Of a stretch of DNA of 64,000 nt, positions 38,873 through 50,159 are shown one piece after another. The DNA is from Pomphorhynchus laevis (taxonomy: Eukaryota; Acanthocephala; Palaeacanthocephala; Echinorhynchida; Pomphorhynchidae): positions 54,946-118,945 of the forward strand of contig WNNJ02000535.1 of the NCBI GenBank assembly GCA_012934845.2, in the 5' to 3' direction. Within the stretch, counting starts at the first letter, position 1, and the number at the start of each line of letters is the position of its first letter. The notes beneath the pieces were generated by a model. That model made no database searches, was not told the origin of the DNA, and worked only from the letters and a program-made list of their open reading frames with translations. The translations under genes and the position numbers were made by a program.

Positions 38873-39215
38873 CTCGTAAACTGGAAACATGCTAATCAGA
38901 CCATCTCTATCCATGTCAGGTGATTAATTTGTTGCTGCATTGCGTCATTCGTGGGATCCTTTAAAGGATTTGGCATATGTGCCATAGAGATTGCATCAAA
39001 GATGCTATCTGGATTCCATTGAAATACGACAATATGTTAAAATCTGCTGTCGGTAATTAACTGGGCTACATTTAACGATCAGCATATTATTCGTCACTAC
39101 TTGAGGACAGAGATGACCGGCAGCGCTCATCAGTAGTATGAGCTATCTCGATGACGTTTCGGCTGCCTGTGTGATAGTCAGAGATGGTCTGATAAGCAAG
39201 TTTCCCGTTTACGAG
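38873..39215. mobile_element. MITE-like element with ~36-bp terminal inverted repeats
   Basis: The left end CTCGTAAACTGGAAACATGC...TCAGACCATCTCT (38,873-38,907) and right end AGAGATGGTCTGATAAGCAA...GTTTACGAG (39,180-39,215) are reverse complements with three or four differences. The 340-bp body is G+C-rich and non-coding. It sits at a point where the dispersed repeat (cluster 2) is cut relative to its other copies, consistent with insertion into that repeat. Confidence 0.75.
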
Positions 39216-39430
39216 GTTTTGGTACTTAAGAAATTTATCAGAAATGCTCTTTTTCAAAAGTCATTACATTATAATAAATTGTAGATTTTAATAAATTATT
39301 AATTTTGCATTTTGCCAAAACATTTTTTAAATAAATCTACAATTAATTATTAATAATTAATAATTAATAATCATTAATTATTTATTATTAATAAATTAAT
39401 CAATTATTTTTTAGGTTTAAAATTAATTAC

Positions 39431-39851
39431 CTGTTTGGTTTGTTGGATTATTTAGCTTATAAAGAAATTCATTCACATCCTTTAAAGATCGTGGACCGAC
39501 AAGTAAATTATTCATGTTGAAATTTCCATCTCTATCAATTCCGGCCAATCCTGGTACCTTTACTATATTAAAGCGTTTGGCAATTGCTGGTAGTTTTGAA
39601 ACATCTACATGGATCACTTTAAAATGATTACCGTTTTCTTTTATTGCATCTGTAAGCCACTTGGCATAAAAATCAACTACGAATGGACCTTCCACTGACG
39701 TTAGTACTCTATCAAATTCAAGTTCAGTGGATGGATGAAAGATTTCCACACTTTTTCCCACTTCCTTTCTAATCACTTGGGAAATCTTCCTGTTTGACTG
39801 TTTATATTTCTTCATATAAACGCTTTGGTCATTCGGTCTTTCTCTTTTCAT
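39431..39851 (-). CDS. Thioredoxin-like gene A, exon 1; catalytic CxxC absent
   Basis: 140 codons from ATG to a donor CAG|GTAATT (phase 1); without splicing the frame stops two codons later. Seen: a basic N-terminus (1-35), then a thioredoxin fold from about residue 45: EFDRVL, the beta-3 strand PFVVDFYAKW, then LTDA where active thioredoxins have CGPC, then FKVIHVDVSKLPAIAKRFNI and the cis-proline loop KVPGLAGID. Fold-defining positions are kept, but both redox cysteines are lost, so a disulfide-reductase role is excluded. The closest family flavour is mitochondrial-type thioredoxin (inference); the N-terminus is lysine-rich but not a clear targeting peptide. Paralogues at 48,278 and 52,460 lie on the same strand. 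The C-terminal helix is partly here; the rest probably comes from the exon at 36,705-36,979. Function unknown; a scaffold or binding role is more likely than catalysis. Confidence 0.75.
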
Positions 39852-39859
39852 TATATATT

Positions 39860-41060
39860 TTAATATTGTACAAAATATTTATTAATATCCATGACAACTA
39901 TAACATCTAATGATTTTAACATTTTATGTTTTTAAACTTAGCACAAACGTACTACAGAAATACTTTTATTTTAGAGTCTTGACCCTATTAAAACAAAACA
40001 CTATCTTTTACAAATTGTATTTTATGGTGACAATCAACATCTTAAGAAAATGTTAAAATGCGTATTATTAGATATAAATAGCAAATCTAATGCAAATGTA
40101 GGTACTCTACATATATTTAAATGTATACTTTTGAAGAATGTGTATTTCAAGTAAAATCTTGAATACCAAATAAATAAGAATTCGAAATGCTGCCTAAAAT
40201 TATTTTTAGATTTATAAATAAATAAAATTTAAATAAAATATTTATAAAAATGTAAATTGAATTTTTGTAGCTTACGATAAAAAATATTATCATTTACTTC
40301 ATTCGCTTTTAAATTGTCGATGTGGTCATTGACTGTACTTGAAATGCTATGAGTTAATAAAAGATTATTGTTATCAAAAAAAATGATATTATAATATGAC
40401 ATAATATGTAATGTTAATGTTATATAATATATAACATTATAATTAAAATTAGTTTTTATTTATATCAATAATTGAAATACGAACAATATAATTAAAAACA
40501 TTTCAAATTAAAAAAAATTTTGAATGACTTAATAGAAATCGTTGACATATTACAACTTAACAATAAAAGCACGATTCTATCGATTGCTCTTACATAGCCT
40601 TACATGCATCATTAGGATCATGCTGGCATCAAAAAGAGTTTAATCTGTATATAAATGTGCATTAACGTATTAATATTATTATGTTAATTAACACAATAAT
40701 TAATTCTTCAGTAATGTGTCAATAAGAAACATACTAGTATTTTCAATTAAATCTAAAATCACAGTACGGTAATTAAATACCAGTAACAACTTAACACCTA
40801 ATGCTTAAAGTTGATAATTAGATCAGCTAACAAAGTCTACGTATTTGATGTTATTTATAATTAAAATAAATTATAAATATTAAAATTTTATATAATTTAA
40901 TGAATTACAAATAAAATATAATATAATTTATAAAATTTAATATAATTTAACATAACAATAAATTAATATAATTTAATATAATTTATTAAATAAAATTTAA
41001 TAAAATTTATATGAAGATTTTGACTAAAGATTTTATATAATTTATATCAAGTTAAAATAA
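39860..41060. other. No gene seen; possible 5' flank of gene A
   Basis: A+T-rich. The lead-in of the PLE terminal repeat begins at about 40,820 (GATCAGCTAACAAAGTCTAC, compare 149-168). No exon recognised. Confidence 0.4.
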
Positions 41061-41069
41061 AAAATTCAA

Positions 41070-43030
41070 ATTTAAAATAAAAGTTAATTTCTATGAATTG
41101 GCCAATAAATAACAGACGATGTATAAGAATAAGGATAATGTTAATATCTCTGTAAGGATAATATTCTATCAGACTAATGGTACAAATATCGCTTTAGCAA
41201 TTTTTAAATTAAAAGCTGGTTTTATAAAATATCTTTTAATTTTAATTACTTGAATAAGGATTATCCAAGGTTATCCAGTATTCTAATTCTTAGAATAAGG
41301 AGTAAATGGCATGAAGAGGAACTGATATGTTATAAGATTTCGGCTCATATTCCTTTAAGGTTCATAATAAATAATAAACGATGTATCAGAATAAGGATTA
41401 GAGGTCATCAGGAGGAACTTATGCGTTATCAGGTTTCGGCTCCTATTCCGCGACTCAACATATCAATGAGAAATAATACATGCTAATAACGTATCTTCTC
41501 TGATGAAATTGGATTATCTGATGTATCTTATTCTAATACAATAAATATTATTTATTATCCATAAAATTTTTCCTAAATTCACTATTTACAAATCAGATCA
41601 GATAACTGAGTTTACTAATTTTATACTATATATAAATTAAAAATAGAGCAAAATTTAAAACTGCAATTTAAACTAAAATTCAATTCTTATAAATTGACTA
41701 ATAAATAATACATGATGTATCAGAATAAGGATTAGAGGTCATCAGAAGGAACTGATGTGTTATCAGGTTTCGGCTCCTATCCCGCGATTCAAAATAACAG
41801 CGGCTAAATACAGGATTTGACAGTATTCCATCTGATGAAATTTGATTATTTAGTATCTTATTCAAATACAAAGTATATTATTTTATATCAAACCATAAAG
41901 ATTTTCGATAATGATTTAAATTTATTTTTTATATTATTGTGTCGATTTATATATTTTAATATTTTCTGTTTGATTTTATTTTTACAGTAAGCTAGTTTAA
42001 CATATGTATTTATTAAATTATATAAATGATTTTGAAGAAAGCCAATATCGTTACATATTATTACAATTCTTCAAATTTCATTATTTAATGTATTATATTT
42101 TATATTATATGGTATGCATGAATGCTCATGCAAAAATATGTTTCTTGTAAATTTAAATATATCATCATTACGATATAAATTAATAGTAGTTTTAGTTAAT
42201 GTTAATTTAATGTTCATATCTAGATATACACCTTCTTTACCATTAATATTGGTTTTGTTAAGAATAAGGCTTTCTGGATAAATTTTTCAATAATTGAATA
42301 CAAATTATTAGAATTTAATACACATATATAATCAATGTATCGAAACATATGATTTATATCTTTAGAAAAGTTAGATTTGATTTTAAACAGTTATGAACGA
42401 ATTTATATTCTAAAGAGCTTAAAAACAAATCAGCTATAATTGGGCTACTATTACCTCTCATTGGAACATCTTTTACTTGTCTAAATATAGATGTCCCTAC
42501 TTTTAAATATTTTTGATTTATCAAAATATTCAAGGATTCTATTAATTCAATTTTATCCATATATTTATATTTACTTGATGGTTTAATTTTAACATATATA
42601 TGTATGTTTTTCCGAATATAAGATTAATTAATTTTTCTAGTGCATCTTTAATATCTACTAAATCTAGATTAGTATAAAGCGTACTAAAATCGTATCTTTT
42701 TATATTTTGAAAATTTTTTCCTTTTGTGTGTTCTAAAAATTCTTTTGTGGAATTAATACTGAAATAGTGTTTTATACCAGTATTAATTTCGATTACCTTG
42801 CAATATTTTTTAAAGTGTGTTTTAATTACTTTAAGTATTTTATTCATATAGACAGAAAGTGGTTTTAATGTACATTTAAACGCACTACATATGAACCTAG
42901 ATTTTATTGGAATTTTATGTAATTTTGGATTCCAATATAATATAGGTATAGTTTTATTATCTAATTCAACCTCTATACCCTTTTTATTCATTATAGAACA
43001 ATGACTTGTAATAATTGTTTCTAAACTTAA
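41070..43030 (-). mobile_element. Penelope-like element, best RT copy of the family, with tandem terminal repeats
   Basis: Minus strand. The frame at 42,991-42,542 shows YWNPKLHKIPIKSRFICSAF, LKPLSVYMNKIL and YDFSTLYTNLDLVDI. 42,560-42,354 shows RQVKDVPM and GNSSPIIADL. The IDDICVFN-type palm and the thumb follow down to about 41,920. Two terminal-repeat copies (about 41,340-41,560 and 41,690-41,890) follow, in the head-to-tail arrangement typical of PLEs. The element is broken. No GIY-YIG domain is present between the thumb and the repeat. Confidence 0.8.
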
Positions 43031-43502
43031 ATCATTTGTTGAGTTTGCAATTTAATAATTTTAATTAAAATTATCAATTTTAATGTTATAATTTAAATTA
43101 TAACATTATATAATTAAATTATAATTAAATTTAAATATTAATTTGACAAATTCTTTATCGATAATTTCGGTAACCGAAAAAACGAACTAAAGCGAACAGT
43201 TATAGCCACTCCGGTTTGGTCGCTTTAATACGCCATACTATATAATCAACAACGTTGTCAACCATAAGCGGGACTTTTAAAAAAACCCATGACTATATTA
43301 ATAAGTCGAGATTCGCACGAAATTGCTATGACAGTAGCACCCTATCTTAGTAGCACCCATCATAGCACCTATGATGTGCTTAGTCGCCACAAGTGTATCT
43401 GGGAATGCACATAATTATTGAACGCAGCGTTCCATCAAAAATACGAAAGAAAACAATATAACTTCAAAAATCATTCAACAATTAATATTTGAGTTGTCTT
43501 TG

Positions 43503-44226
43503 GCGATCTTCAAAGGTACATAAAGCATATTTTATCTAAATGTTAAGCAAACAGAGGAGTCATTTCTAAGAGGAAGGCCAAGACAACGGACCAACTCCTA
43601 TATGAAAAATAGGAGACATCTTGAAAAACATTATGAAAAATACTCAAATATTAGAGCACTAATTACCAATTACCTGAGTTGTCTTTCTGCACTTAACAAA
43701 AAATAGACTATCTCCTACTGATGATGAAATAGTCTTATATAGTTGTTTTTGTTGCATCATCTACTGCATTCTTACACCATAAATAGGGAGATATCACAGT
43801 AAACACCAATAATTGAATTAGAAATGAATTGTAACTTTTAACAATTAAGGATACTCGCATTTTTTGAATAATTTTAAATTTTAAGATTTTAAATATAATT
43901 TAAATAATATAATTTTAATTATAATATTTTAAGATAACCTCGGTTGCCGTCAAAATAAATTTTTATTATAAACAAGTTCAAATTTAAGATTTGTTGACGA
44001 AATGAGGGCTTACCAGTAGATTCTCGTGAAATTAATTTGTTACTTTAAAATATATAATAATATTTAGAGCACCAATTACCTGATCGGCATTTATGATGTT
44101 TTTATAATTAGAACACTTTTGCGATCTTCAAAGGTACATAAAGCATATTTTATCTAAATGTTAAGCAAACAGAGGAGTCATTTCTAAGAGGAAGGCCAAG
44201 ACAACGGACCAACTCCTATATGAAAA
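43503..44226 (+). repeat. 106-bp identical direct repeats, 618 bp apart
   Basis: 43,503-43,608 and 44,121-44,226 are identical as far as I can read (GCGATCTTCAAAGGTACATA ... GGAAGGCCAAGACAACGGAC ... TATGAAAA). The spacer is A+T-rich without a gene and contains partial echoes (ATTAGAGCAC..AATTACC at 43,650 and 44,065). This is either a tandem duplication or the ends of a short element. Confidence 0.8.
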
Positions 44227-44389
44227 TTAGTAAATTATTAGTTATTAATTACAAAAGATAATTATTAGTAAATTAATAATTATTTATTAGCTAAATAACT
44301 AATTCTTTATTATTCTTTGATAAAATTTTCCACAGCTGAATATTATTGATAAAAGTAGCTTTATGTATTATAAATGTTAGCTTCACAAA

Positions 44390-44733
44390 TTAACAAAGGT
44401 GACGAACGACTTCTGCTAATGCCTCAGCTGTTGTTATTGACCATCTTTCATTCATGCCGAATTTTTCTTTTAGCCAATGCTGAAATTTTGGTATATTGCC
44501 TATCTGCATGTAAATTCCAACTAGCTGACGGGCATAAATGATATCGTGATTTCGCATTCGCTCCGAATAGACTTGACCAATTCCAGGTATTACTGAAATA
44601 GGTTTAAGTGCAATTGAGTCATTGGTGAAAATATATTGCTTGTAAGTTTGTAACTGATTTGGTTGAGGAAAATCATCTGTTAATGAAGGCTCAACCGAAT
44701 AACCACTAACGCTATTTCCCCGATATAGTTTAT
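44390..44733 (-). CDS. BAF-like (barrier-to-autointegration factor) domain exon, diverged
   Basis: Minus strand. The acceptor TTAATTGTTTAG precedes ATAAACTATATC, then 113 codons to a stop. Residues 1-45 form a polar extension (YRGNSVSGYSVEPSLTDDF). From about 46 the BAF fold is visible: KPISVIPGIGQVYSERM matches the family helix-hairpin-helix (KPV..L.GIG.VL..RL) that binds the DNA backbone; ARQLVGIYMQIGN matches the dimer helix region; FQHWLKEKFGMNERWS matches F..WLK..CGAN..QS; it ends VVRHLC. Canonical BAF is about 90 aa, begins near its GIG domain and ends W..FL, so this copy has an added N-terminus and a changed C-terminus. The exon begins in phase 1, the phase of the donor of thioredoxin-like gene B at 48,278, so a thioredoxin-BAF fusion transcript is possible. 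A separate gene with an unseen first exon is the alternative. Confidence 0.7.
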
Positions 44734-45289
44734 CTAAACAATTAAATAGCACAAAAATTATTAAATTCGACAAATAGTTTCTTATTTCTTGTTATAAGCA
44801 TGATTTTACTTCCTACAAGATGTTTCACTAAACTGATGCAAAAATTGTAAGTGTAAATTTTATAATTATTGTGAAAGACAATCAATATTTTTTAAATTAG
44901 ATATTTCGAGGTTAACATTGAATGAATATCGTTAATATATTTAATGTGTGAGTTATCTGAAATAATGTGGATTTTATCTAACTAGGTTGATTAATTTAAG
45001 ACTAATTTGGTTAACCGAAGACGAATTGATGATGAACATTTAATTATCAATTATTATCATAAATAAAATAATAATTAATCATAATTAATCAACTAATCAC
45101 TGATAATTAGGTTGTTGTGAACAATTACGATAAAGTTCTTGCACTCTTCCTGATATATTAGCCAATTGATAAAATTGGGGATTAACATATTTGGTCGTAC
45201 CTAAATATCTAAAAACGGGTTTATTGAACGTTTTTAGTTTTTTTAATGTGGCAAATGCACACAGACTGTGTGCTTACAAGCTCACAAAA

Positions 45290-45560
45290 GCGAAACAGAT
45301 AAAAAGTTAATCGTTTAGTAGCATCGATTTTAGCTGCTTTTTGAAAAATCGGAGTAAGGATGATGATCGCAGACGATTAGGTAAGGAATTCCAAAGGAGA
45401 GAAGCAGCGATATGTAGGGATCGACGGCCGAAGTTAGTTGAGTGAATAGGTACGTGTAGCAGAAGAGAATCACAGGAACGTAGATGAGTAGAAAGATAGC
45501 GACATTCACTTAGAGTTGGCAGATGAAGATAAGAAGGAGAATTAGAATATGGTATAATGT
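45290..45560 (-). mobile_element. Non-LTR retrotransposon (LINE) C-terminal tail fragment
   Basis: The minus strand translates to the characteristic end of Jockey/CR1-type LINE polymerases: CRYLSTHLRSCDSLLLHVPI, STNFGRRSLHIAASLLWNSL, then PNRLRSSSLLRFFKKQLK. The patch is more G+C-rich than its surroundings. Only the last 80 or so codons and some 3' UTR remain. Confidence 0.75.
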
Positions 45561-47520
45561 GTTTGTGAATTACAATGTGTTTGTGGTATATATGTTAGTA
45601 AAAAACCACATTGGCAGCAACTATCTTGATCAATACGGTCAATCAACCGTTATATACATTTAATATACCATATATGTTCTATATCTGAAAACAGCGCAGG
45701 AATTTCTAAAAGCATACTTTTTTAAATTTACAAAGAACAATATTTGCTCTTTTATGAGGTATTCTGTGTACTTTATTTGCAAGTTTGGTGAGATAATAAC
45801 AATTAGTTATTATTACTTATAAGACAGTATAAATAAGCAATTCATATTCGTTATCTAAGCGGTAAATCTCAGCGTTAAAACAAAATATTAGTTTGGAGAA
45901 AACGTTCCGAACTAGACATTTTAGGATCCGAAATTTTAGCACATAACCGAAGTGTAGCTTTTCTTAAAAGACAATAAAATATGGACATCTTACCTATATA
46001 CAATTGATAAAATGTTTTCGACAAATTCTATTTGTTAGATGCACAACTAAACTTGCTAGTTGAAAATATGAAAAATTGCTGCAAACTCGAATTTTAAACT
46101 CTTTTCGTCTTTGTAAGACCAAGTTTTTAACGATTAAGACGAAAAATTTGATAAATATTCTATATAATTAAAATTGATTTACTGTAAAAATTCTCTATTA
46201 TATCAACTTTAGTTTAATTATCAATTAAATATTAATTAATAATTAAATATTAATTAATAATAATCAATAATAATTATTTAATTATAATGAATAATAGGCA
46301 ATAAATAGGACAAGGCAATAAAGAATAGAAAATTTAAGCTTATGAACAAAATATAAGAAAACATGTATATGTTTAAGTCTAGTAACAATTACATTTATTT
46401 TGATCGTGCTAAAATCATTGGAAATGTCGTTTTATAAACAAATCATATTATGAAAACTCAAATAATAAAAATCAATAATAAATATGACTCAGGGTCGAGT
46501 CATATAGTACTCACGTATTATAGAATACGCAAGTACTGTATGATTTTAAAATACCTCTTTAAGGGTATGACTAAACGTCAGTGTATATACTATATATGCA
46601 AAGTTCTGATAATTATGATATGAAGTGTTTAGATACTGAGTTTCCACTGTCCTTGACAATGTTAAAGTATGGTTGTCGATTAACTTTGACAATTTTAATT
46701 TTTGCTAACTGTTATGATAGACAAAAAATAAAGTTAATAAGCAAATCGTCTGTATCGATCGAAAACTTCACTCTAGTCTGCTATGCGTTTTGATGTGTAA
46801 TTTTCAAATTATCTTTATCACACTGGTTTATTATTTTTAAATATTTTATTATTCACTATTCATTTATGCTTTTACTTTATTTTTATCTTTTAGCTTTTTA
46901 TCCTTATTAATCAAAGATGATTTAATTAATTTAATTATTTAAATTTTGATAACTCAAAATAATTCTACTAGTTAATTTTAATACATAATTAAATAATTTA
47001 ATAATTTTTAAAATAATTAATTAACAAAGAATATTTTTATTAATTGAAAATTAATCTGGTGTAAAAAAATGTAAATGATCTTGCATTTTAGGAACCTCTG
47101 GTTTATATAAAATTAACCAGCAATTTTTAAAAATCTGATGTAATTAAACATGCTAATTACGTAATAGTAGTGATATACTAAAAGGATATTTAACAATATA
47201 TCTCGTTGTAGTCAAACATATAATTTAATGATTTATCTTTATCCGACATCATAGAATGTACATAAATTAGAATTTAGGATGCTTTTATTTAGAAGCTTTC
47301 ATATTAAAAATATACAAAGATTCAATTCTAATTAAATATTATGCCTTTTGACTATTTTACTATTTTAATATAAAAACTAGTAATGGTTTGTTACTTTTTT
47401 ATTATAATAAAATAGTAATCTGAGAATATTTATTATGCCACTGTAGCCTTTCAGCATAGGGAGGAAAAAAGGTACATGTACACAAATAATAAAATACAAC
47501 ACGAAAACATTCGTGAAATC
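45560..47520. other. No gene seen
   Basis: A+T-rich. The frame at 46,581-46,793 (+) has no recognisable domain. On the minus strand this would be intron if the 48,278 and 44,733 exons belong together. Confidence 0.4.
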
Positions 47521-47525
47521 AAAAG

Positions 47526-47994
47526 TTATATGCTATGATTTGGATTACCGGTCATTTGCTCGAATGTCTGGTTTGACAATTGCATTGAGATTATTCGGTT
47601 TGGGCCAAGGATGTTGGTAAGGTCAGTAGTTTTCGAATCGATTGGATCGAGTGACAATTTGGAAAGGACAGGGTAATTAAACATATTAGACATGGGTTGA
47701 CATTGAATTTGACAAAATTTACAGCGGCAATAATTCGAACGATCGTGGCATGGGATACGGATTATGTAAAGCTTTTTGTGATATCCATGAATATAGGCGA
47801 AGACAATAAGGGACTTTTATTTGCGTGAGGTTTATGCCATAGTGATTTCAAGGTATTTGAGGCTGATGATATTTCAGAATCAATTTCAAAGAGCTTAGTA
47901 GTAAATTGTTCGGTGTGTTGTTTGAATGTGGATGTTTCAGGGAGACGAAAATGCTGTCGATAGTCTAATGATAGAAGTTCAAGTGATGTGATTG
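47526..47994 (-). CDS. Unknown ORF island: candidate exon 2 of thioredoxin-like gene B plus an overlapping Cys-rich frame
   Basis: A G+C-raised patch with two overlapping minus-strand frames lacking their own ATG. Frame 1 follows a good acceptor (CCACTCCTATTTCAG, exon start 47,994) and runs 76 codons to a stop at 47,762: SLELLSLDYRQHFRLP, TFKQHTEQFTTKLFEIDSEI, SLWHKPHANKSPLLSS. It starts in phase 1, matching the donor at 48,278 only about 280 bp upstream. Frame 2 (about 47,840-47,526) has a cysteine cluster CHDRSNYCRCKFCQIQC and then a polar serine/asparagine-rich stretch (SLDPIDSKTTDLTNILGPN). Shared composition suggests one gene with either an unseen intron or a frameshift between the two frames. 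I recognise no family. Zinc binding by the cysteines is only a possibility. Confidence 0.4.
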
Positions 47995-48277
47995 CTGAAA
48001 TAGGAGTGGGTTGAATTTTGAATGATATGACAAGGACGTTTTGATGAAAAAGTAATAAATGTATAGTAATAAATATGAATAGTAATAAAATACTATTTTA
48101 AAATAGGTTATTTTATAGTATTTAATTGTAGATATGAAATTATATTAAATAGTAATAAAATAAAGAACTAATATATTTATTATAATATTATTAAAATAAT
48201 ATTTCTACATATTTACTATTTTAAGCATGAAGAGAAACATAGAGCATATATCCTAAATGTAAACATTTATTTCTTAC

Positions 48278-48737
48278 CTGTTGACGAAGCAAAATTAATT
48301 AAAACATTGACAAAATTTTTAATTTCATTCTGAGTTGATGAACCCACTAATCTATTGTTTGCGTGTTGATTTCCATGATCAAGTCCGATTACCGTTGGAA
48401 TTTGCTCGACCTTATATTGCATAGCCAAAGAAGGAAACTTCGAAACATTAACTCTTAAAATATCTATATTGACACCTGCTTTGGCCAAACTATCACCAAT
48501 TGTGTTCGTATAAAACTGAAGAATTACTGGATATTTTTCATATTTTCTAATCATCTTATCAAATTCACTCTCCTTACGTAAATCGACAATTTTGGACATT
48601 TTAAATCTCCCCATTTTCGAAAAACCACACTTCGGTATATTTATATTTCTACATATTAGCATATTAGTCAAGTTTTGTTTGTATTTTGTTGCATGGCAAC
48701 GATACCATAAATATAAGATTAATTTTAGGAAAAACAA
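48278..48737 (-). CDS. Thioredoxin-like gene B, exon 1; catalytic CxxC absent
   Basis: About 153 codons from the first ATG to a consensus donor ACAG|GTAAGA (phase 1); unspliced, the frame stops three codons later. Thioredoxin fold from about residue 52: EFDKMIRKYEKYPVILQFYT, then NTIGDS in place of WCGPC, then IDILRVNVSKFPSLAMQYKV, the cis-proline loop EQIPTVIGLD, RLVGSSTQNEIKNFVNVLIN. Both redox cysteines are gone, and the usual tryptophan before them too. Later in-frame starts (Met26, Met42, Met47) are possible; the segment from Met26 is short, basic and free of acid residues and could act as a mitochondrial presequence (inference). The donor matches, in position and phase, that of gene A, so the two are paralogues with a conserved intron. 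Downstream acceptors in the same phase lie at 47,994 and 44,733. Confidence 0.75.
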
Positions 48738-48739
48738 TT

Positions 48740-50070
48740 TAAAGTCTAAAAAATCACCGTTACGTGACTTAATAGATTAAAGTTACAAATTAAATTCCAA
48801 TTTCCATAACAAGATAACTATGTGAAATATATAAAATATCCTTGAGTTTATCTATTTCTGTCTGATAGTAATAAAATTAAATTAATATTACTTTTGAATT
48901 AATTTAATAGTTATTAAATATTAAACATTATTTTGTAACAATAACATACAAATTATTATATTTTAACGGTAAATAAATTTACAAAAATTTTAATAGATTA
49001 GAACAAAATTTATTTTGTGGCAAATGTAACAAAGCCAATTAAAAGTCACCCAATCAATGCCATTTATTATCAAAATTTCCGTCAATAAGTTAGCTTATTC
49101 TAACAATTTCTTTGAAGTCGAGCAAGAAGCTCGAAGGCAGTCTGATTGGCACTAAAGCGATCCATAGAAAGGAGCAAATACATTAAATATGGCGATGTCT
49201 AGAAACGTTCTTCCGAAGCTACATCAAACAAAGTAGCTGTTAAATCATGACAAAATGAATAGTTAATAGTAACCATCAATTAGTCATCGCATTGTAGTAA
49301 TAAATTATTGATGTTGTTTCATAATTTATTGATATTCATATCAGTTAAAGTACACGGAAGGACATTAAATTAAGGCTTAAAAGATTGCAAATCATTTGCT
49401 ACATTTTATGCATATAAGCACACTGTCATAAAAGCGTAATATTCATCGGAAAATTTCTTGAATTTTTGTTTTTGGCGATATATTTCTGATGGTAAATGTT
49501 AATATCATCATCATCATGTTTAAATAAGCTACAAGACGTTTTTACCGATATTTGAAGATACAAGAGACATTGCTTGATATTCGTATATAGCATTATGCCA
49601 TGACAAATTATAAAGTTTTTAATTATGATTTCAAATTTAATAAGTTAAGTATTTATAATATTCATATTATATTTAAACTGCCACATATATATTAATATAT
49701 TAAAAATCCCGTTTGTTTTTATAGATTCATTCTGTTTAGAAGCAGAGCGTGATAAATATTTCTTTATTAAATAAAATTGAGTTTTCGAACATTTTACCAC
49801 GTAAAATTGAAATGTGGGTAATGTTTTAATGTTTTAATGTGACTAATGTTTTAATTCTGTAGGAATTATAATTTTAATTGGCTCTCCAAGTTTACGTAAT
49901 TGTGCAGAACCCCACTATATAATATATGACAATACTATAAATTATTTGACAACATTATATAATATTTGACTATACTCGTAAAATATTATACAATAGTATA
50001 CTCGTAAGCTACATATAATGTTGACTCAATAGATTACACTGTCTCCGGGACCCACCAGTAATAATATTAC
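48740..50070. other. No gene seen
   Basis: A+T-rich flank between thioredoxin-like gene B and the LINE fragment. No repeats recognised apart from short A+T runs. Confidence 0.4.
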
Positions 50071-50071
50071 A

Positions 50072-50145
50072 TCGGTTTTGCCGGTGTAATAATACATTGT
50101 TTTGCCGATGTAATAATACATTGTTTTGCCGGTGTAATAGTCATA
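50072..50145 (+). repeat. 29-bp tandem repeat, about 2.5 copies
   Basis: TTTTGCCGGTGTAATAATACATTG and close variants repeat three times just upstream of the LINE fragment, so it may belong to the element's 5' end. Confidence 0.75.
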
Positions 50146-50159
50146 TTAGAAAATTAACA

